Shown: positions 15,718-26,100 of the stretch, piece after piece | How the letters are laid out: each line of letters begins with the position of its first letter | Position numbering within the stretch: position 1 is the stretch's first letter | Source: an uncultured Muribaculaceae bacterium | GTDB taxonomy: Bacteria; Bacteroidota; Bacteroidia; Bacteroidales; Muribaculaceae | Assembly (NCBI GenBank): GCA_910583795.1 | Contig: CAJTZQ010000016.1 | Span: 1-54,588, forward strand | Length of the DNA stretch: 54,588 nucleotides | Direction: 5' to 3' | Notes under the pieces: generated by a model | Database searches by the model: none | The model's input: the letters and a program-made list of their open reading frames with translations, nothing else | Told to the model about the DNA's origin: nothing | Program-made: the position numbers and the translations under genes

Positions 15718-18375
15718 ATGAAAAATCTGCTGAAGATTTCTTTGATTGCCTTGACTATTTCCACCGCTTCAGGTGCTTATGCACAAGATGCGGTGCAGTC
15801 AATCGTAAACGACACTATCTATAATCCGGACATTATCTATTCCCCTATCCCCAAGGTGTATGAGATTGCCGGAATTAAGGTGGAAGGTATCAACCATGTA
15901 GACGACTATATCATAATCGCACATTCAGGTCTCTCGGTTGGAGAGAAAGTGGAAGTGCCGGGCGATGTGCTGACGAATGCCACCAAACGCCTTTGGCGAC
16001 AGGGCTTGTATTCGAAAGTGCAGATTTATGCAGAAAAAGCGCTTGGCAACAAGATTTGGCTTGTGATTTCACTTCGTCAGCAGCCGAGAATGTCAGAAAT
16101 GAGATTCAGCGGCGTGAAGGGTGGCGAAAAGAAGGATATCCAGGAACGCCTTTCCATGGTTTCCGGACAACAGATCACACCCAACATCGTTGCACGCGCC
16201 ACCCAGATCATCAAAGATTATTATGGTGCAAAAGGCTTTAAGAATGCCAATGTCCACATTCGACAGGTGCCTGACGTGTCAAAAGACAACCAGGTATTCC
16301 TGGATGTGGAAGTTGACCGCCACAACAAGGTAAAGGTGCATAAAATTTATATCGGGGGCAATGAAGTTCTTTCCGATCGCAAGGTGAAGGGGGCAATGAA
16401 GAAGACAAATGAGAATGGCAATCTTCTCAATCTCTTCAAGCAGAAGAAATTTGTTGAAAGCGATTATAAAGACGATAAAAACAGGATTATTCAGAAATAT
16501 AACGAGCTTGGTTATCGCGACGCCCGCATCTTGAGAGACAGTGTGGTGAGATATGACGACAAGACCGTCGATGTTTATATCGATGTGGAAGAAGGCAAGA
16601 AATATTATATCAGCGATATCAACTGGGTAGGTAACTCTGTTTACCCCACAGAATTCTTGAATAACGTACTTGGCATTTATCCTGGAGACGTCTATAATCA
16701 GAAACTTCTTGAGAAGCGTATGAAAGACGACGATGATGCGGTGAGCAGTTTTTACCTTGACAACGGTTACCTTTTCTTCCAGCTCATACCGATCGAGGAG
16801 AATGTCAAGGGCGACAGCATCGCGCTTCAGATGAGAGTGATAGAAGGTCCTCAAGCCACCATCAACAGGGTTGTGATCAATGGTAACGACCAGCTGTTCG
16901 AGAAGGTGATCCGAAGGGAACTTCGTGTGCGCCCGGGAGATCTCTTCTCCAAGTCAGACCTTATGAGATCTGCGCGTGAGATCGCAGCTTCCGGTCATTT
17001 CAACCCGGAGACCATGGGAATCAACCCGGAACCGGATGAGGATAATGGAACCGTGGATATCGTCTTCGATCTTGAGTCGAAAGCCAACGACAAGGTTCAG
17101 CTCTCTTTCGGTTGGGGCCAGACCGGTGTGACAGGTCAGGTGGCACTCTCGTTCTCCAACTTCTCTATCAAGAATCTATTCAATCCGGGATCATACCGAG
17201 GAATTATTCCCCGTGGTGACGGGCAGACATTCTCAATCTCTGCCCAGACCAATGCCAAGTATTATCAGAGCTACAGCATCTCGTTCTTTGATCCATGGTT
17301 CGGAGGTAAACGTCCGAATTCACTTTCCGTGAGTCTTGACTACAGCCGGTCTACAGGTATTAACTCAAGCTTCTACAACAACCAGTATTGGAACAGCGGT
17401 TATAATTCTCTTTGGTATGGAGGAACGTATGGAAATAACAATTCTCAATACTACATGCAGAACGCCTACGACCCGAACAAGGTGCTTCAAATGGCAGGCG
17501 TCAGCGTTGGATTCGGTACCCGTCTGAGCTGGCCGGATGATTACTTCCAGTTCCAGGCTTCGCTTTCCTATCGCTGGTATTATCTTAAGAACTGGGAATA
17601 CCTCTATTATATGAATAACGGTATCTCCAACTCTCTTATGTTGGGTCTTGCGTTGTCTCGCTCAAGCGTAGACCAGCCGATCTATCCGCGTAGAGGTTCG
17701 GAATTCTCAATCAATCTGACTTTGACACCTCCGGCAAAGTTGTTCTCAAGACATAAAAACTGGGCTGAGCTTGCTAAATTGTCAGACCGTAGCAACACCG
17801 ATACGGAAAGCCGTGAAGCTGCCGCCAAGGAGATGTATAAGTGGATAGAATACTATAAGGTGAAATTCAAGAGCAAGACTTATACCCCTCTTACAGATCC
17901 AAACGGGCAATGGACCCTTGTGCTCATGACACGTGCCGATTTCGCTCTTCTCGGATCATGGAACAAGCATTTCAAAACACCGTTCGAGACATTCTACTTC
18001 GGCGGTGACGGTATGTCGGGAAGCTACACTTATGCAACAGAGACAGTGGCAATGCGTGGTTATGAGAATGGTCAGTTCACTCCATGGGGTTATGAAGGTT
18101 ATGCTTACGGACGTTTCGGCATGGAGCTTCACTTCCCGTTCATGCTTCAGCCTTCAACCACAATCTATGCGCTTGCATTCGCTGAGGCAGGTAACTGTTG
18201 GACATCCGTGAAAGATTTTTCACCGTTCAATCTTAAGAGAAGTGCCGGTGTCGGTGTCCGCCTTTATCTATCGATGCTCGGATTTCTCGGTATTGACTGG
18301 GGCTACGGTTTCGACAAGGTATGGGGAACCCGAGGAGGCAGCCAGCTTCACTTCGTGCTTGGACAGGAATTCTAA
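15718..18375 (+). CDS. bamA: Outer-membrane protein assembly factor BamA
   Basis: The Omp85-family insertase that assembles beta-barrel proteins into the outer membrane. 885 residues: signal peptide (MKNLLKISLIALTISTASGAYAQ), POTRA domains (about 45-455, starting YEIAGIKVEGINHVDDYII) and a C-terminal barrel of about 420 residues ending in the expected aromatic HFVLGQEF. The barrel carries low-complexity Asn/Tyr/Trp-rich loop sequence around 545-585 and a charged loop of about 50 residues around 675-725 (RHKNWAELAKLSDRSNTD and following), longer than in proteobacterial BamA. The following genes encode two Skp-like chaperones. Transcription probably ends at the 17-bp hairpin at 18387-18426. Confidence 0.96.
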   Translation: MKNLLKISLIALTISTASGAYAQDAVQSIVNDTIYNPDIIYSPIPKVYEIAGIKVEGINHVDDYIIIAHSGLSVGEKVEVPGDVLTNATKRLWRQGLYSKVQIYAEKALGNKIWLVISLRQQPRMSEMRFSGVKGGEKKDIQERLSMVSGQQITPNIVARATQIIKDYYGAKGFKNANVHIRQVPDVSKDNQVFLDVEVDRHNKVKVHKIYIGGNEVLSDRKVKGAMKKTNENGNLLNLFKQKKFVESDYKDDKNRIIQKYNELGYRDARILRDSVVRYDDKTVDVYIDVEEGKKYYISDINWVGNSVYPTEFLNNVLGIYPGDVYNQKLLEKRMKDDDDAVSSFYLDNGYLFFQLIPIEENVKGDSIALQMRVIEGPQATINRVVINGNDQLFEKVIRRELRVRPGDLFSKSDLMRSAREIAASGHFNPETMGINPEPDEDNGTVDIVFDLESKANDKVQLSFGWGQTGVTGQVALSFSNFSIKNLFNPGSYRGIIPRGDGQTFSISAQTNAKYYQSYSISFFDPWFGGKRPNSLSVSLDYSRSTGINSSFYNNQYWNSGYNSLWYGGTYGNNNSQYYMQNAYDPNKVLQMAGVSVGFGTRLSWPDDYFQFQASLSYRWYYLKNWEYLYYMNNGISNSLMLGLALSRSSVDQPIYPRRGSEFSINLTLTPPAKLFSRHKNWAELAKLSDRSNTDTESREAAAKEMYKWIEYYKVKFKSKTYTPLTDPNGQWTLVLMTRADFALLGSWNKHFKTPFETFYFGGDGMSGSYTYATETVAMRGYENGQFTPWGYEGYAYGRFGMELHFPFMLQPSTTIYALAFAEAGNCWTSVKDFSPFNLKRSAGVGVRLYLSMLGFLGIDWGYGFDKVWGTRGGSQLHFVLGQEF

Positions 18376-18386
18376 AACTTAAACAT

Positions 18387-18426
18387 CATTGTCCGGATTT
18401 TCGGGAAGACGAAAATCCGGACAATG
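18387..18426 (+). terminator. 17-bp perfect stem-loop after bamA
   Basis: CATTGTCCGGATTTTCG (18387-18403) and its exact complement (18410-18426) surround the loop GGAAGA, 12 bp past the bamA stop. No long T-run follows, so it may be a strong terminator, an RNA-stabilising 3' end or both. Confidence 0.65.
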
Positions 18427-18579
18427 CTTAAATATTTAACACTTTTTCAGATGGTTTGAACCGGTGTGCATTGACTTTCGTTTAAACTATATCTTTATAG
18501 AGTAGTCTTATAGGTAAGTTTATACCGGGAAATATTCCGGATACACGCATAAAGGGAAATAACTAAAAACAGAATAAAT

Positions 18580-19095
18580 ATGAAAAAGATAATCCTTGCT
18601 CTTTTTGTAGTGTTGATGGGCGCGGGAATGATGTCTGCCCAGAAATTCGCACTTGTTGATATGGAGTATATACTCCGTAACGTGCCGGCATACGAAATGG
18701 CAAACGAGCAGCTCAACCAGTTCTCACAGCGTTGGGAGAAAGAAGTGAATGAGCTGTCGAAAGAAGCCGAGACAATGTATAAGAACTATCAGAGCGATAT
18801 GGTCTTCCTTACAGACGACCAAAAGAAGAAACGTGAGGAGGAAATAGTGGCAAAGGAGAAAGAGGTGACCGATCTCCGGTATAAATATTTCGGACCTGAA
18901 GGAGAACTTTTCAAAAAGCGTCAGTCGCTGATGAAACCGATTCAGGAAGATGTCTATAATGCCGTGAAAGCCGTGGCTGAAGAGAAAGGCTACCAGACAA
19001 TATTCGACAGGGCTTCGTCACAAAGCATAGTTTTTGCGTCTCCCAGGATAGATGTCAGCAATGAAGTGCTCGCAAAATTGGGTTATTCCAAATAA
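18580..19095 (+). CDS. OmpH/Skp family periplasmic chaperone (first of two)
   Basis: 171 residues with a cleavable signal peptide (MKKIILALFVVLMGAGMMSAQ), a short strand FALVDMEYILRNVPAYE typical of OmpH/Skp, and a long charged helix (about 45-135, KEVNELSKEAETMYKNYQ and following) forming the tentacle of these trimeric chaperones. Skp holds unfolded outer-membrane proteins on the way to BamA, which fits the position after bamA. The gap of 204 bp with a hairpin suggests partly independent transcription. I do not assign skp because two paralogues are adjacent. Confidence 0.92.
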   Translation: MKKIILALFVVLMGAGMMSAQKFALVDMEYILRNVPAYEMANEQLNQFSQRWEKEVNELSKEAETMYKNYQSDMVFLTDDQKKKREEEIVAKEKEVTDLRYKYFGPEGELFKKRQSLMKPIQEDVYNAVKAVAEEKGYQTIFDRASSQSIVFASPRIDVSNEVLAKLGYSK

Positions 19096-19109
19096 TTTAA
19101 GTAACTTTG
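19078..19109 (+). promoter_or_regulatory. Possible promoter for the second OmpH gene
   Basis: TTG (19078-19080), 21 nt, TAACTTTG (19102-19109). The -33 element is minimal but the -7 box is exact. It lies across the end of the first OmpH gene and gives a leader of about 65 nt. Confidence 0.55.
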
Positions 19110-19181
19110 CGATTGGAAATCAAGTTAACACTTGCGGACCTTAAAAACAATATAGAAACATAAAATAACAAACGAAACGAA

Positions 19182-19688
19182 ATGCTAAAAAAACTCTTGT
19201 TAGTGGCAGCCATGCTGATTCCAATGCTGGCTTCCGCACAGACATTAAAAATCGGGCTCGTAGACATGCAGGGAATTTTCAACGTTATGCCTGAGAAAGA
19301 GGCTGCTGAAAAACAACTTGCTGAAGTGTCTAAAAAATATGAGGCTGAGAATGAGAAGCTTGGTGAAGAGATGAAACGCATGTATGATGAGTTTCAGGCT
19401 ATGAAGGAAGACGAGCTTCCTGCAATCAAGGAGCGCAAGGCTCGTGAACTTCAGGACTACAACCAGAAGATCCAGCAGTTCCAGCAGACTGCCTACAACG
19501 ATCTCAACAAGCTTAACGCAGATCTCATGGGTCCTATCATGCAGAAGATTCAGACAGCGGTAGAGGCAGTCGGAAAAGAGGGCAGCTATTCGCTTATTCA
19601 GCCGAAAAGTACAGATATTATCCTTTATTTCGGTGCACCGGTTGAAGACATCACCAACCAAGTGAAAGCAAAGCTCGGTGTTAATTAA
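19182..19688 (+). CDS. OmpH/Skp family periplasmic chaperone (second of two)
   Basis: 168 residues. Signal peptide MLKKLLLVAAMLIPMLASAQ, then LKIGLVDMQGIFNVMPEKEAA and a long coiled-coil region (about 45-120, rich in Lys/Glu/Gln). Same architecture as the preceding gene but clearly diverged, so an old duplication; the two could form different homotrimers. It ends with YFGAPVEDITNQVKAKLGVN. A strong terminator follows at 19709-19735, closing the envelope block. Confidence 0.92.
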   Translation: MLKKLLLVAAMLIPMLASAQTLKIGLVDMQGIFNVMPEKEAAEKQLAEVSKKYEAENEKLGEEMKRMYDEFQAMKEDELPAIKERKARELQDYNQKIQQFQQTAYNDLNKLNADLMGPIMQKIQTAVEAVGKEGSYSLIQPKSTDIILYFGAPVEDITNQVKAKLGVN

Positions 19689-19708
19689 AAAGTTTACATT
19701 AAAGATAT

Positions 19709-19741
19709 GAAAGCGGAGCTCCAGGCTCCGCTTTCTGTTTC
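19709..19741 (+). terminator. Intrinsic terminator after the second OmpH gene
   Basis: GAAAGCGGAGC (19709-19719) and GCTCCGCTTTC (19725-19735) form an 11-bp stem with a 5-nt loop, followed by TGTTTCTT. Confidence 0.8.
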
Positions 19742-19779
19742 TTAAACAACTTCATCGTTCTAATTGTAATTCGATTGAT

Positions 19780-20601
19780 ATGCCAATAGGTGTTTTTGAT
19801 TCCGGTTATGGTGGTCTGACAATTTTGAAAGATATAGTTGCAAGATTGCCGGAATACGATTACCTGTATCTTGGAGACAATGCCCGTGCCCCTTACGGCA
19901 CACGCTCGTTTGATGTGGTCTATGATTTCACCTTGCAGGCTGTAAAGGCTTTGTTCGAGAGAGGTTGCCATCTGGTTATCCTCGCCTGTAATACCGCGTC
20001 AGCAAAGGCTCTGAGGTCTATACAGCAGAATGATCTTCCTGATATCGATCCCTCACGGAGGGTTTTAGGAGTCATACGTCCCACGGTGGAGGTATTGCCG
20101 GAGATTACCAAGACCAAACATATAGGGTTGCTTGCAACTCCGGGAACAGTTGCAAGTCATTCCTACGCCATGGAGCTTGAGAAAATGGGAGCCGGGATGG
20201 TAATCACGGAATATGCGTGCCCGATGTGGGTGCCGTTGATAGAAAACCGTGAGGCTGATTCCCCCGGTGCGGATTATTTTGTGAAAAAATATATTGACGG
20301 GATAATGGCAGAAGATCCTGAAATTGACACCTTGGTTCTCGGATGCACACATTATCCTATATTGATAGAGAAGATCAAACAGTTTGCTCCTGACAACGTG
20401 AAAATATTCGCTCAAGGCAGTAGGGTGGCTGACAGTCTTGCAGACTATCTCAGGCGACATCCGGAGATTGAGGAGAAATGTATGAAAGGGGGTAATATAG
20501 AATTTTTGACCACAGAAAGTCCGGATAAATTTGATTCGCTTGCCTCTATGTTTCTTGGCAGGGAGGTGAAATCGTCAAGATTGCTGATTGAAACCATGTA
20601 A
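19780..20601 (+). CDS. murI: Glutamate racemase
   Basis: Interconverts L- and D-glutamate, supplying D-Glu for peptidoglycan. 273 residues. The N terminus MPIGVFDSGYGGLT holds Asp7 and Ser8 of the substrate site; catalytic cysteines are Cys70 in LACNTAS and Cys189 in LGCTHYP, and PYGTRS lies at 39-43. It has no recognisable promoter box and lies just past a terminator. A small TPR-like gene follows 42 bp later. Confidence 0.97.
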   Translation: MPIGVFDSGYGGLTILKDIVARLPEYDYLYLGDNARAPYGTRSFDVVYDFTLQAVKALFERGCHLVILACNTASAKALRSIQQNDLPDIDPSRRVLGVIRPTVEVLPEITKTKHIGLLATPGTVASHSYAMELEKMGAGMVITEYACPMWVPLIENREADSPGADYFVKKYIDGIMAEDPEIDTLVLGCTHYPILIEKIKQFAPDNVKIFAQGSRVADSLADYLRRHPEIEEKCMKGGNIEFLTTESPDKFDSLASMFLGREVKSSRLLIETM

Positions 20602-20643
20602 TGTTTATCGAGAAAATAGGATAGGATTAATGATAGTAGAGAT

Positions 20644-20898
20644 ATGATTTTAGACGATATAAAAGATATGATGCCTCAAGAGGCTATTCCGATGCTGGAT
20701 GAATATATCGCTTCACATGAAGATGAGAAAGCTTATACTCTAAGAGGTATGAAGCATTGGGCGATGGGGGAACGGGCGCTTGCAATAAAAGACTATCTCG
20801 CGGCAATCCGTATTAATCCTGACAGTAAAGCAAAGCAGGCGTTGGAATCAGCCAACGCCATACTTAATTATTATAATAAGGATTTGCTTAATCCTTAG
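20644..20898 (+). CDS. Small TPR-like protein of unknown function
   Basis: 84 residues. About two helices resemble one tetratricopeptide repeat (EKAYTLRGMKHWAMGERALAI and KDYLAAIRINPDSK), with no signal peptide or membrane segment, so probably a cytoplasmic protein-interaction module. The ATG at 20644 gives MILDDIKDMMPQEAIPML. It follows murI on the same strand by 42 bp and may share its transcript. Real coding is supported by the TPR-like pattern and by the lack of any better ORF here. Confidence 0.7.
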   Translation: MILDDIKDMMPQEAIPMLDEYIASHEDEKAYTLRGMKHWAMGERALAIKDYLAAIRINPDSKAKQALESANAILNYYNKDLLNP

Positions 20899-20991
20899 TG
20901 TTATTAACAAGTTAGGGTAACTTCTCTTTAAACGGCTGATGAAGAAAATCACAAACTGACACAAAGTACAGGTGAACGGCATCATGCCAGT

Positions 20992-21687
20992 CTATTGATT
21001 GCGTTTTCTGCCGAATTTTGCGCATTTCGGTGAGTAGGCTATTGTGACGCAGCAACCTTCCGATTCGTAGCTATAAAGCTCCATTACCACAGACGTTGTT
21101 CCGGTTTCAGATGGAAGGGTTATTGTCGCTTTCCCGATAACAGGCTCCGGGGATCCCGGCATATTCATGTCGCGGTCTATCTCCGGCAATTTCTCAATTA
21201 CAATATCATTCTTAAAATCGATCCCTTCGGTCATGCCAGCCTTATACAATGCCTCTTTTGCTGTCCAGGCAATGATGTTAGCCTCAAGATTATCCTCCTT
21301 AATAAAATCCTTTTCAGTGTCAGATAAAAATTTATTTCTCACTTTAATAACCTGAGAGCGATCAAGGCTTTCAGCATCGATCCCTAATGCCGCGCGTTGA
21401 GAAAATTTAGCGAGATCGGCTTCCGGAGTCTTGGGCAATGTAGCTACAGCAAGAAGGTGGTTTGTGTGAGTAAGAGAAATACGGGAAGTCTCTCCGAAAA
21501 GGAAGGGTGCCCCGTTTGAGAAATGTCCAACCTCACGGTATCCATCGATACCGTTTTCACAATAAATCTGCAAAGCCATTTCTCTCCATAATCTACCGGA
21601 CTTGTCTTGCATTCCGGATACTTCCTCCACCTTTATTCCGATGGGGGTGGGATGACGCCAATATATTAATTCAGATTCCATGGTCAT
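20992..21687 (-). CDS. 4'-phosphopantetheinyl transferase superfamily protein
   Basis: Transfers phosphopantetheine from CoA to a serine on a carrier protein. 231 residues, Sfp-like layout: SLTHTNHLLAVA (CoA-binding half), GIDAES at 102-107 with Mg ligands Asp104 and Glu106, and WTAKEALYKA at 141-150. The start is fixed by the ATGA overlap at 21684-21687 with the stop of gldE, so translation is coupled. The Sfp-type length suggests action on secondary carrier proteins, or on the fatty-acid carrier if no AcpS exists elsewhere; the window cannot decide. Confidence 0.9.
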   Translation of the reverse strand: MTMESELIYWRHPTPIGIKVEEVSGMQDKSGRLWREMALQIYCENGIDGYREVGHFSNGAPFLFGETSRISLTHTNHLLAVATLPKTPEADLAKFSQRAALGIDAESLDRSQVIKVRNKFLSDTEKDFIKEDNLEANIIAWTAKEALYKAGMTEGIDFKNDIVIEKLPEIDRDMNMPGSPEPVIGKATITLPSETGTTSVVMELYSYESEGCCVTIAYSPKCAKFGRKRNQ

Positions 21688-23060
21688 TTTTCAGTTTCTT
21701 CATTAGATTCTTTTGGAGGCAGGGTGACTGTTACTTTCACTTTTGTGATTCTATGACGGTCAATCTGGATTACCTGGAACCGGCAAGGTTCTCTCAGTAG
21801 ACATTCCTTAAGTGTAGGGAAGTCTCCCTTGATCTCAAGAAGGAGTCCCGCCAAAGTTTCCGCGTCGCCGCAATCTCCGAGTTCCTCCTCTTCAATGCCG
21901 ATAATGTGGCAGAAGTCGCCTAAAGGTATCTTGGCATCAAAGATGTAGGTGTTGGCATTAATTTTCTTATAAAAAGAGGTGGACTCGTCATATTCATCAT
22001 CTATCTCGCCGACAATTTCTTCAATGATGTCTTCGAGAGTGACCATCCCTTGTGTGCCGCCATATTCATCGACAACGATGGCTATGTGGATTTTTTTCTT
22101 GCGGAAATCTTCAAGAAGATCATCGATCATTCGTGATTCCGGCACAAAATATGGCTCGCGTAAAAGTGTCTGCCAGCGGAATGTGTCGCCTTGCTTGCCG
22201 ATATAAGGAAGAAGGTCTTTGGAATAAAGGATTCCACGTATGGTATCTTGAGATGTATCGTAGACAGGGATACGGGAATAACCTGACTTCAGAATAACAT
22301 CCAATGCCTCGCTCCAGGTGTCGTGATATTCTATAGCGGTGATGTCTACGCGTGAAATCATGATATCGCTCACTTCTTTCTCGCCAAAAGTCAGGATTCC
22401 CTCAAGCATTTCTTTATCCTGACCTTCTTTTATGTCGGAAATCTGAAGAGCCTTTTCAAGCTCGTCGGTTGAGAGATTCTCGTTCTTTTTTGTAACCACC
22501 TTGTTGACCAGGGAAGATGATTTGACCATCAATTTTGCAAGAGGTCCGGTGAGACGGTAAAGCACGTTCAATCCTCCTGAAGCGAATTTTACCCATTTCA
22601 CGGTTTTGCTCCGAGCCACAAGTTTGGGAAAAATCTCTCCAAACAAAAGTAAAAGGAACGTAAGGAGAACCGTCTGCAGAAGGAAATCCACTACAGAACT
22701 ATGAAAGGCGGCAACCTGATTGATGGCGTAGCTAAGCACAACTACCATCGTTATGTTGACAAGGTTGTTTGAAATAAGGATTGTGGCAAGAAGGCGTTCG
22801 CTGTTGCGAAGCAGAAAATATGCTTTTTGAGCCTGCGGAGTTTCTTCTTCACTCAAATCCTCGATGTCGGCGGCGGTAAGACCGAAATATGCAATTTCAC
22901 TACCGGAGACAAATGCGGAAATCATCAGGCATATGGCAGCCACAAAAATAAGCGTTCCCCACGACACCCAATTTTCGGGTGCATGCAGTTCTATAACCTG
23001 CGACAATAATATCAATAGGGAAACAGTGGGAGAAGGAGATGGTAAAGGGTCTGTATCCAA
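21684..23060 (-). CDS. gldE: GldE-like CNNM/CBS-domain membrane protein (gliding-motility-associated/hemolysin C family)
   Basis: 458 residues. A membrane domain of the CNNM (DUF21) type (about 35-205, three to four helices), two CBS motifs (about 220-345: FGEKEVSDIMISRVDITAI, GILYSKDLLPYIG, IHIAIVVDEYGGTQGMVTLEDIIEEIVGEI) and a CorC/HlyC domain (about 365-445). CNNM/CorC relatives export Mg or other divalent cations; in Bacteroidota this form is named GldE although most carriers do not glide. It is first in a two-gene unit with the phosphopantetheinyl transferase, a pairing I recall from other Bacteroidales. Promoter at 23087-23118. Confidence 0.88.
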   Translation of the reverse strand: MDTDPLPSPSPTVSLLILLSQVIELHAPENWVSWGTLIFVAAICLMISAFVSGSEIAYFGLTAADIEDLSEEETPQAQKAYFLLRNSERLLATILISNNLVNITMVVVLSYAINQVAAFHSSVVDFLLQTVLLTFLLLLFGEIFPKLVARSKTVKWVKFASGGLNVLYRLTGPLAKLMVKSSSLVNKVVTKKNENLSTDELEKALQISDIKEGQDKEMLEGILTFGEKEVSDIMISRVDITAIEYHDTWSEALDVILKSGYSRIPVYDTSQDTIRGILYSKDLLPYIGKQGDTFRWQTLLREPYFVPESRMIDDLLEDFRKKKIHIAIVVDEYGGTQGMVTLEDIIEEIVGEIDDEYDESTSFYKKINANTYIFDAKIPLGDFCHIIGIEEEELGDCGDAETLAGLLLEIKGDFPTLKECLLREPCRFQVIQIDRHRITKVKVTVTLPPKESNEETEK

Positions 23061-23086
23061 AATTTAGGAGTGTTGGTTTTACGATG

Positions 23087-23118
23087 CAAAGTTAATGGTT
23101 TGGCGCGACATATCCAAA
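23087..23118 (-). promoter_or_regulatory. Promoter of the gldE-phosphopantetheinyl transferase unit
   Basis: Minus strand: TTTG (23118-23115), 20 nt, TAACTTTG (23094-23087). It gives a leader of only about 20 nt before the ATG at 23060. Confidence 0.75.
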
Positions 23119-23133
23119 TTTTATGTAATGGAG

Positions 23134-26100
23134 TTAGACTTCTGTCAACAGGTCTGCCCTGACATACCATAGATAACCTTTCACATTGCGAATACCGGTG
23201 GCTTCCTTGAATGAGCTGATATAATTTCTTACCTGTTTCACATAAGCGTTTGAATGTGTCTCCCCTCCGAACTTATAGTCAAGAATAATAGCATTCCTTT
23301 TATCCTGAGAAATCATAATACGGTCAGGACGTCGGTCTGCAGACTTTGGAATTAATATAGATCGTTCGTTAAGCACTTTCCAATTGCCGCTAAACCAATC
23401 TCTAATCTCAGCCCTGTTTAAAGCTTCCGACAACATAGGCTCCCATTCTTCCGCCTGACGGTGTGTTATGAGTCCACGGGTCTTCATTGTCAGAATGGCA
23501 CGGTGAATATCTTCAGTGGTTTTGATCATTCCCATCACAGTGTGAAGAAGATTGCCTTCTGAACGAGGATCCGTATCAGCGGCTTCCGGCATAATGGTAG
23601 AAGTGTCTGGATCATTTTCACCTTCTGTGGTATTGTCTTGATTGAGAGTTGGCGGGATTTTCATGTCGCTCTCGACATATTGAAGGATTGCAGGACTGCT
23701 GTCTACTCCATATTCTTCTATTATCAGTTCTGTTTCATCAGCCTTGTCAACTTCATAAGAATGTGGAATTACAGCGGGCTTTTCTCCAAACATAAGTATA
23801 TCGCCTGCATCATTCCAATGAGAGATCCCTTCAGGGAGAATAAAATCCTTGTCTTCGGGTGTATTGTATTGAGCAAGATAGTTGTCGGCATTTCCACAGA
23901 TTTCTTTCAGATAATAGCAAATGCTTGAATCTGCCCTCTTGGGCATTTTAGTGATAATGTAAAGCTCGCTAACGGCACGGGTGAATGCCACATAAGTTGA
24001 ATTGAGCCTGTCCATCATGTAGAGATCGAAATATTTATGATATATTTCAGCATGCTCTGTGTTTTCAAGAGCCGAAGTCGTTTCAACAGGCACGAATGGT
24101 GGCAATCCGGCGTCCGCGAAACAGGAGGCGGGTCGCACCCACCTCCATTCAGATTTTCTCAAAGGAGTCATGGAAGCTGTTGCGAAAGGCATTATCACGC
24201 ACTTGAATTCCAATCCTTTTGCCTTATGGACCGTCATTATCTGGACAGCATTCGTGCCCTCAGGAGAAGAGATTGAACGTTCTTTACCTTTTGTGTCCCA
24301 CCAATTAAGGAACGAGGCGACATCGGCGGCATATCTTTCGCAATATTCCAGCACTATGTCTTGAAGGGCGGCAATGAATACAGCCTGAGAACGTCTCAGA
24401 TTTTCGGGTACAAAATTCTCGGTGATCGCTTCTATGAGTGCCGGGAGGGCGACTGTCTGCATGGAAGAGAGCATACGATTGATGGATTCCTCAGGTGAAT
24501 CTTCCTGAAGAAATCCGGCGATTTGCTCGGCAACGCTCAATTCGGGATGCCGAAGAGAATAGAAACTGAAGTTCGTGCGAATCTCGCTCCAATCATGCCT
24601 TGCATTTCCGTCTTTGTCATCATTGTCTTTAGGGAGCGATCCGCTTATCATTTTTCTAAGCACATTGATTATTATGCCGACAGCCTCAGCTGACGATATA
24701 AGCAACGATTCCTCACTTATGAAATCGATTTTTTTATTTCCGTCCGACAATCCGGAATTGTAATCGACTATAGCGGCGATCACGTCTTTGCCAAGCTGAT
24801 TGGTGTCGACAAGGAGAGCGATGTCGCGGCATTCGTAACCGCGCTCAAGCAAAGAGGATATAAGTGGACCTACCAAAGATAGCGGAGACGTGGATTCGTC
24901 GGGATCGTCATCTCCTGTTTCAGCTGAAATATCTTGATTGACAAAACGTATCTCGACATATCCCTTCTCTTCGCGGTGGCTTGGAAATTGGGCGACGTTG
25001 CTATATAGATTTGAGAAATCGAGAGTTCCTTTTGATAGACTTTCAATTTCGTTTACAAGGGATTTGAAGAAGAAATTGTTGAATTCTACAATTCTACGGT
25101 CGGAGCGCCAGTTGGTATTGTCAGCCTTGCTCATGCCTGCTGCATGATGGCGGGGAAATGTATCGGGCACGCTTGTGGTGATCAAAGAGGGATCTGCATT
25201 CCGGAAACGATATATGCTCTGTTTTGCATCGCCGATGATTAGGTTGTCTTGCCCTCTGCTGTCGTTTTCAAGTAAAAGAGGACGGAGATTATCCCATTGC
25301 ATCCGGGATGTGTCTTGGAATTCATCAATTAGATAATGGTTGATTGCAGTTCCGAGCCTTTCATAGATAAAGGGAGCGTCGTCTTCACCGATAATTCTTT
25401 TTAACATCGAATTGGTTTCTCCCAATTGAATCATATTGTTAGACTCAAGGTAATCGAGCATTCTTTTCCGTGCCTCCCCCAATAAGCCGAGATAGGGCAG
25501 GAGTGGTGAATATACCGACCAGTGGCGCCATTCTGTTGATTCTCTTAATTGAAGCCAAAGCGAATATGCCTCATACATTATAGCCGCATTGCGGTTGATC
25601 TCTTCGGAATGCGGGGATGAGACTCCCTTTTTTAGGAGGGGCTTGGTGTCGGATATGACAAGAGGTTTGAAAGGTGGTTTAGACGATGTGTCGTTGAAAT
25701 TGAGAAGAGGAAGTTTACGAATATGAGTGTCAAACCATCTCTGACAACCATCTTTCGGATCAATCCCGTCTGCACGGAGCAATGCAACAAGACGGACACA
25801 ACAATCCTGGGCTTCCTTAAGAGCGTCACGGAGAGGGTATTCCATGCGTTTTTTCAAAGAGACATATGCTTTTGCAAGCGGATCTTCATGTTCCGACGAT
25901 TCAAAATAAGAGTCAAGCTCTTTTCGGACGCCTTTGAATTCCTCGCTTTCCAGTCGATGTATTGAACGTCGGAGACGGGAATAGATAGATTGTGGGGTAT
26001 CGCTTTTCTGAAAAACGTTCCATTGAGAACCGGCAGTCGCCGCCTCATTCATGAGAAGCTTTAGCCACATGGAAGCGGAGGAATCGTTTGCGTGTGGATT

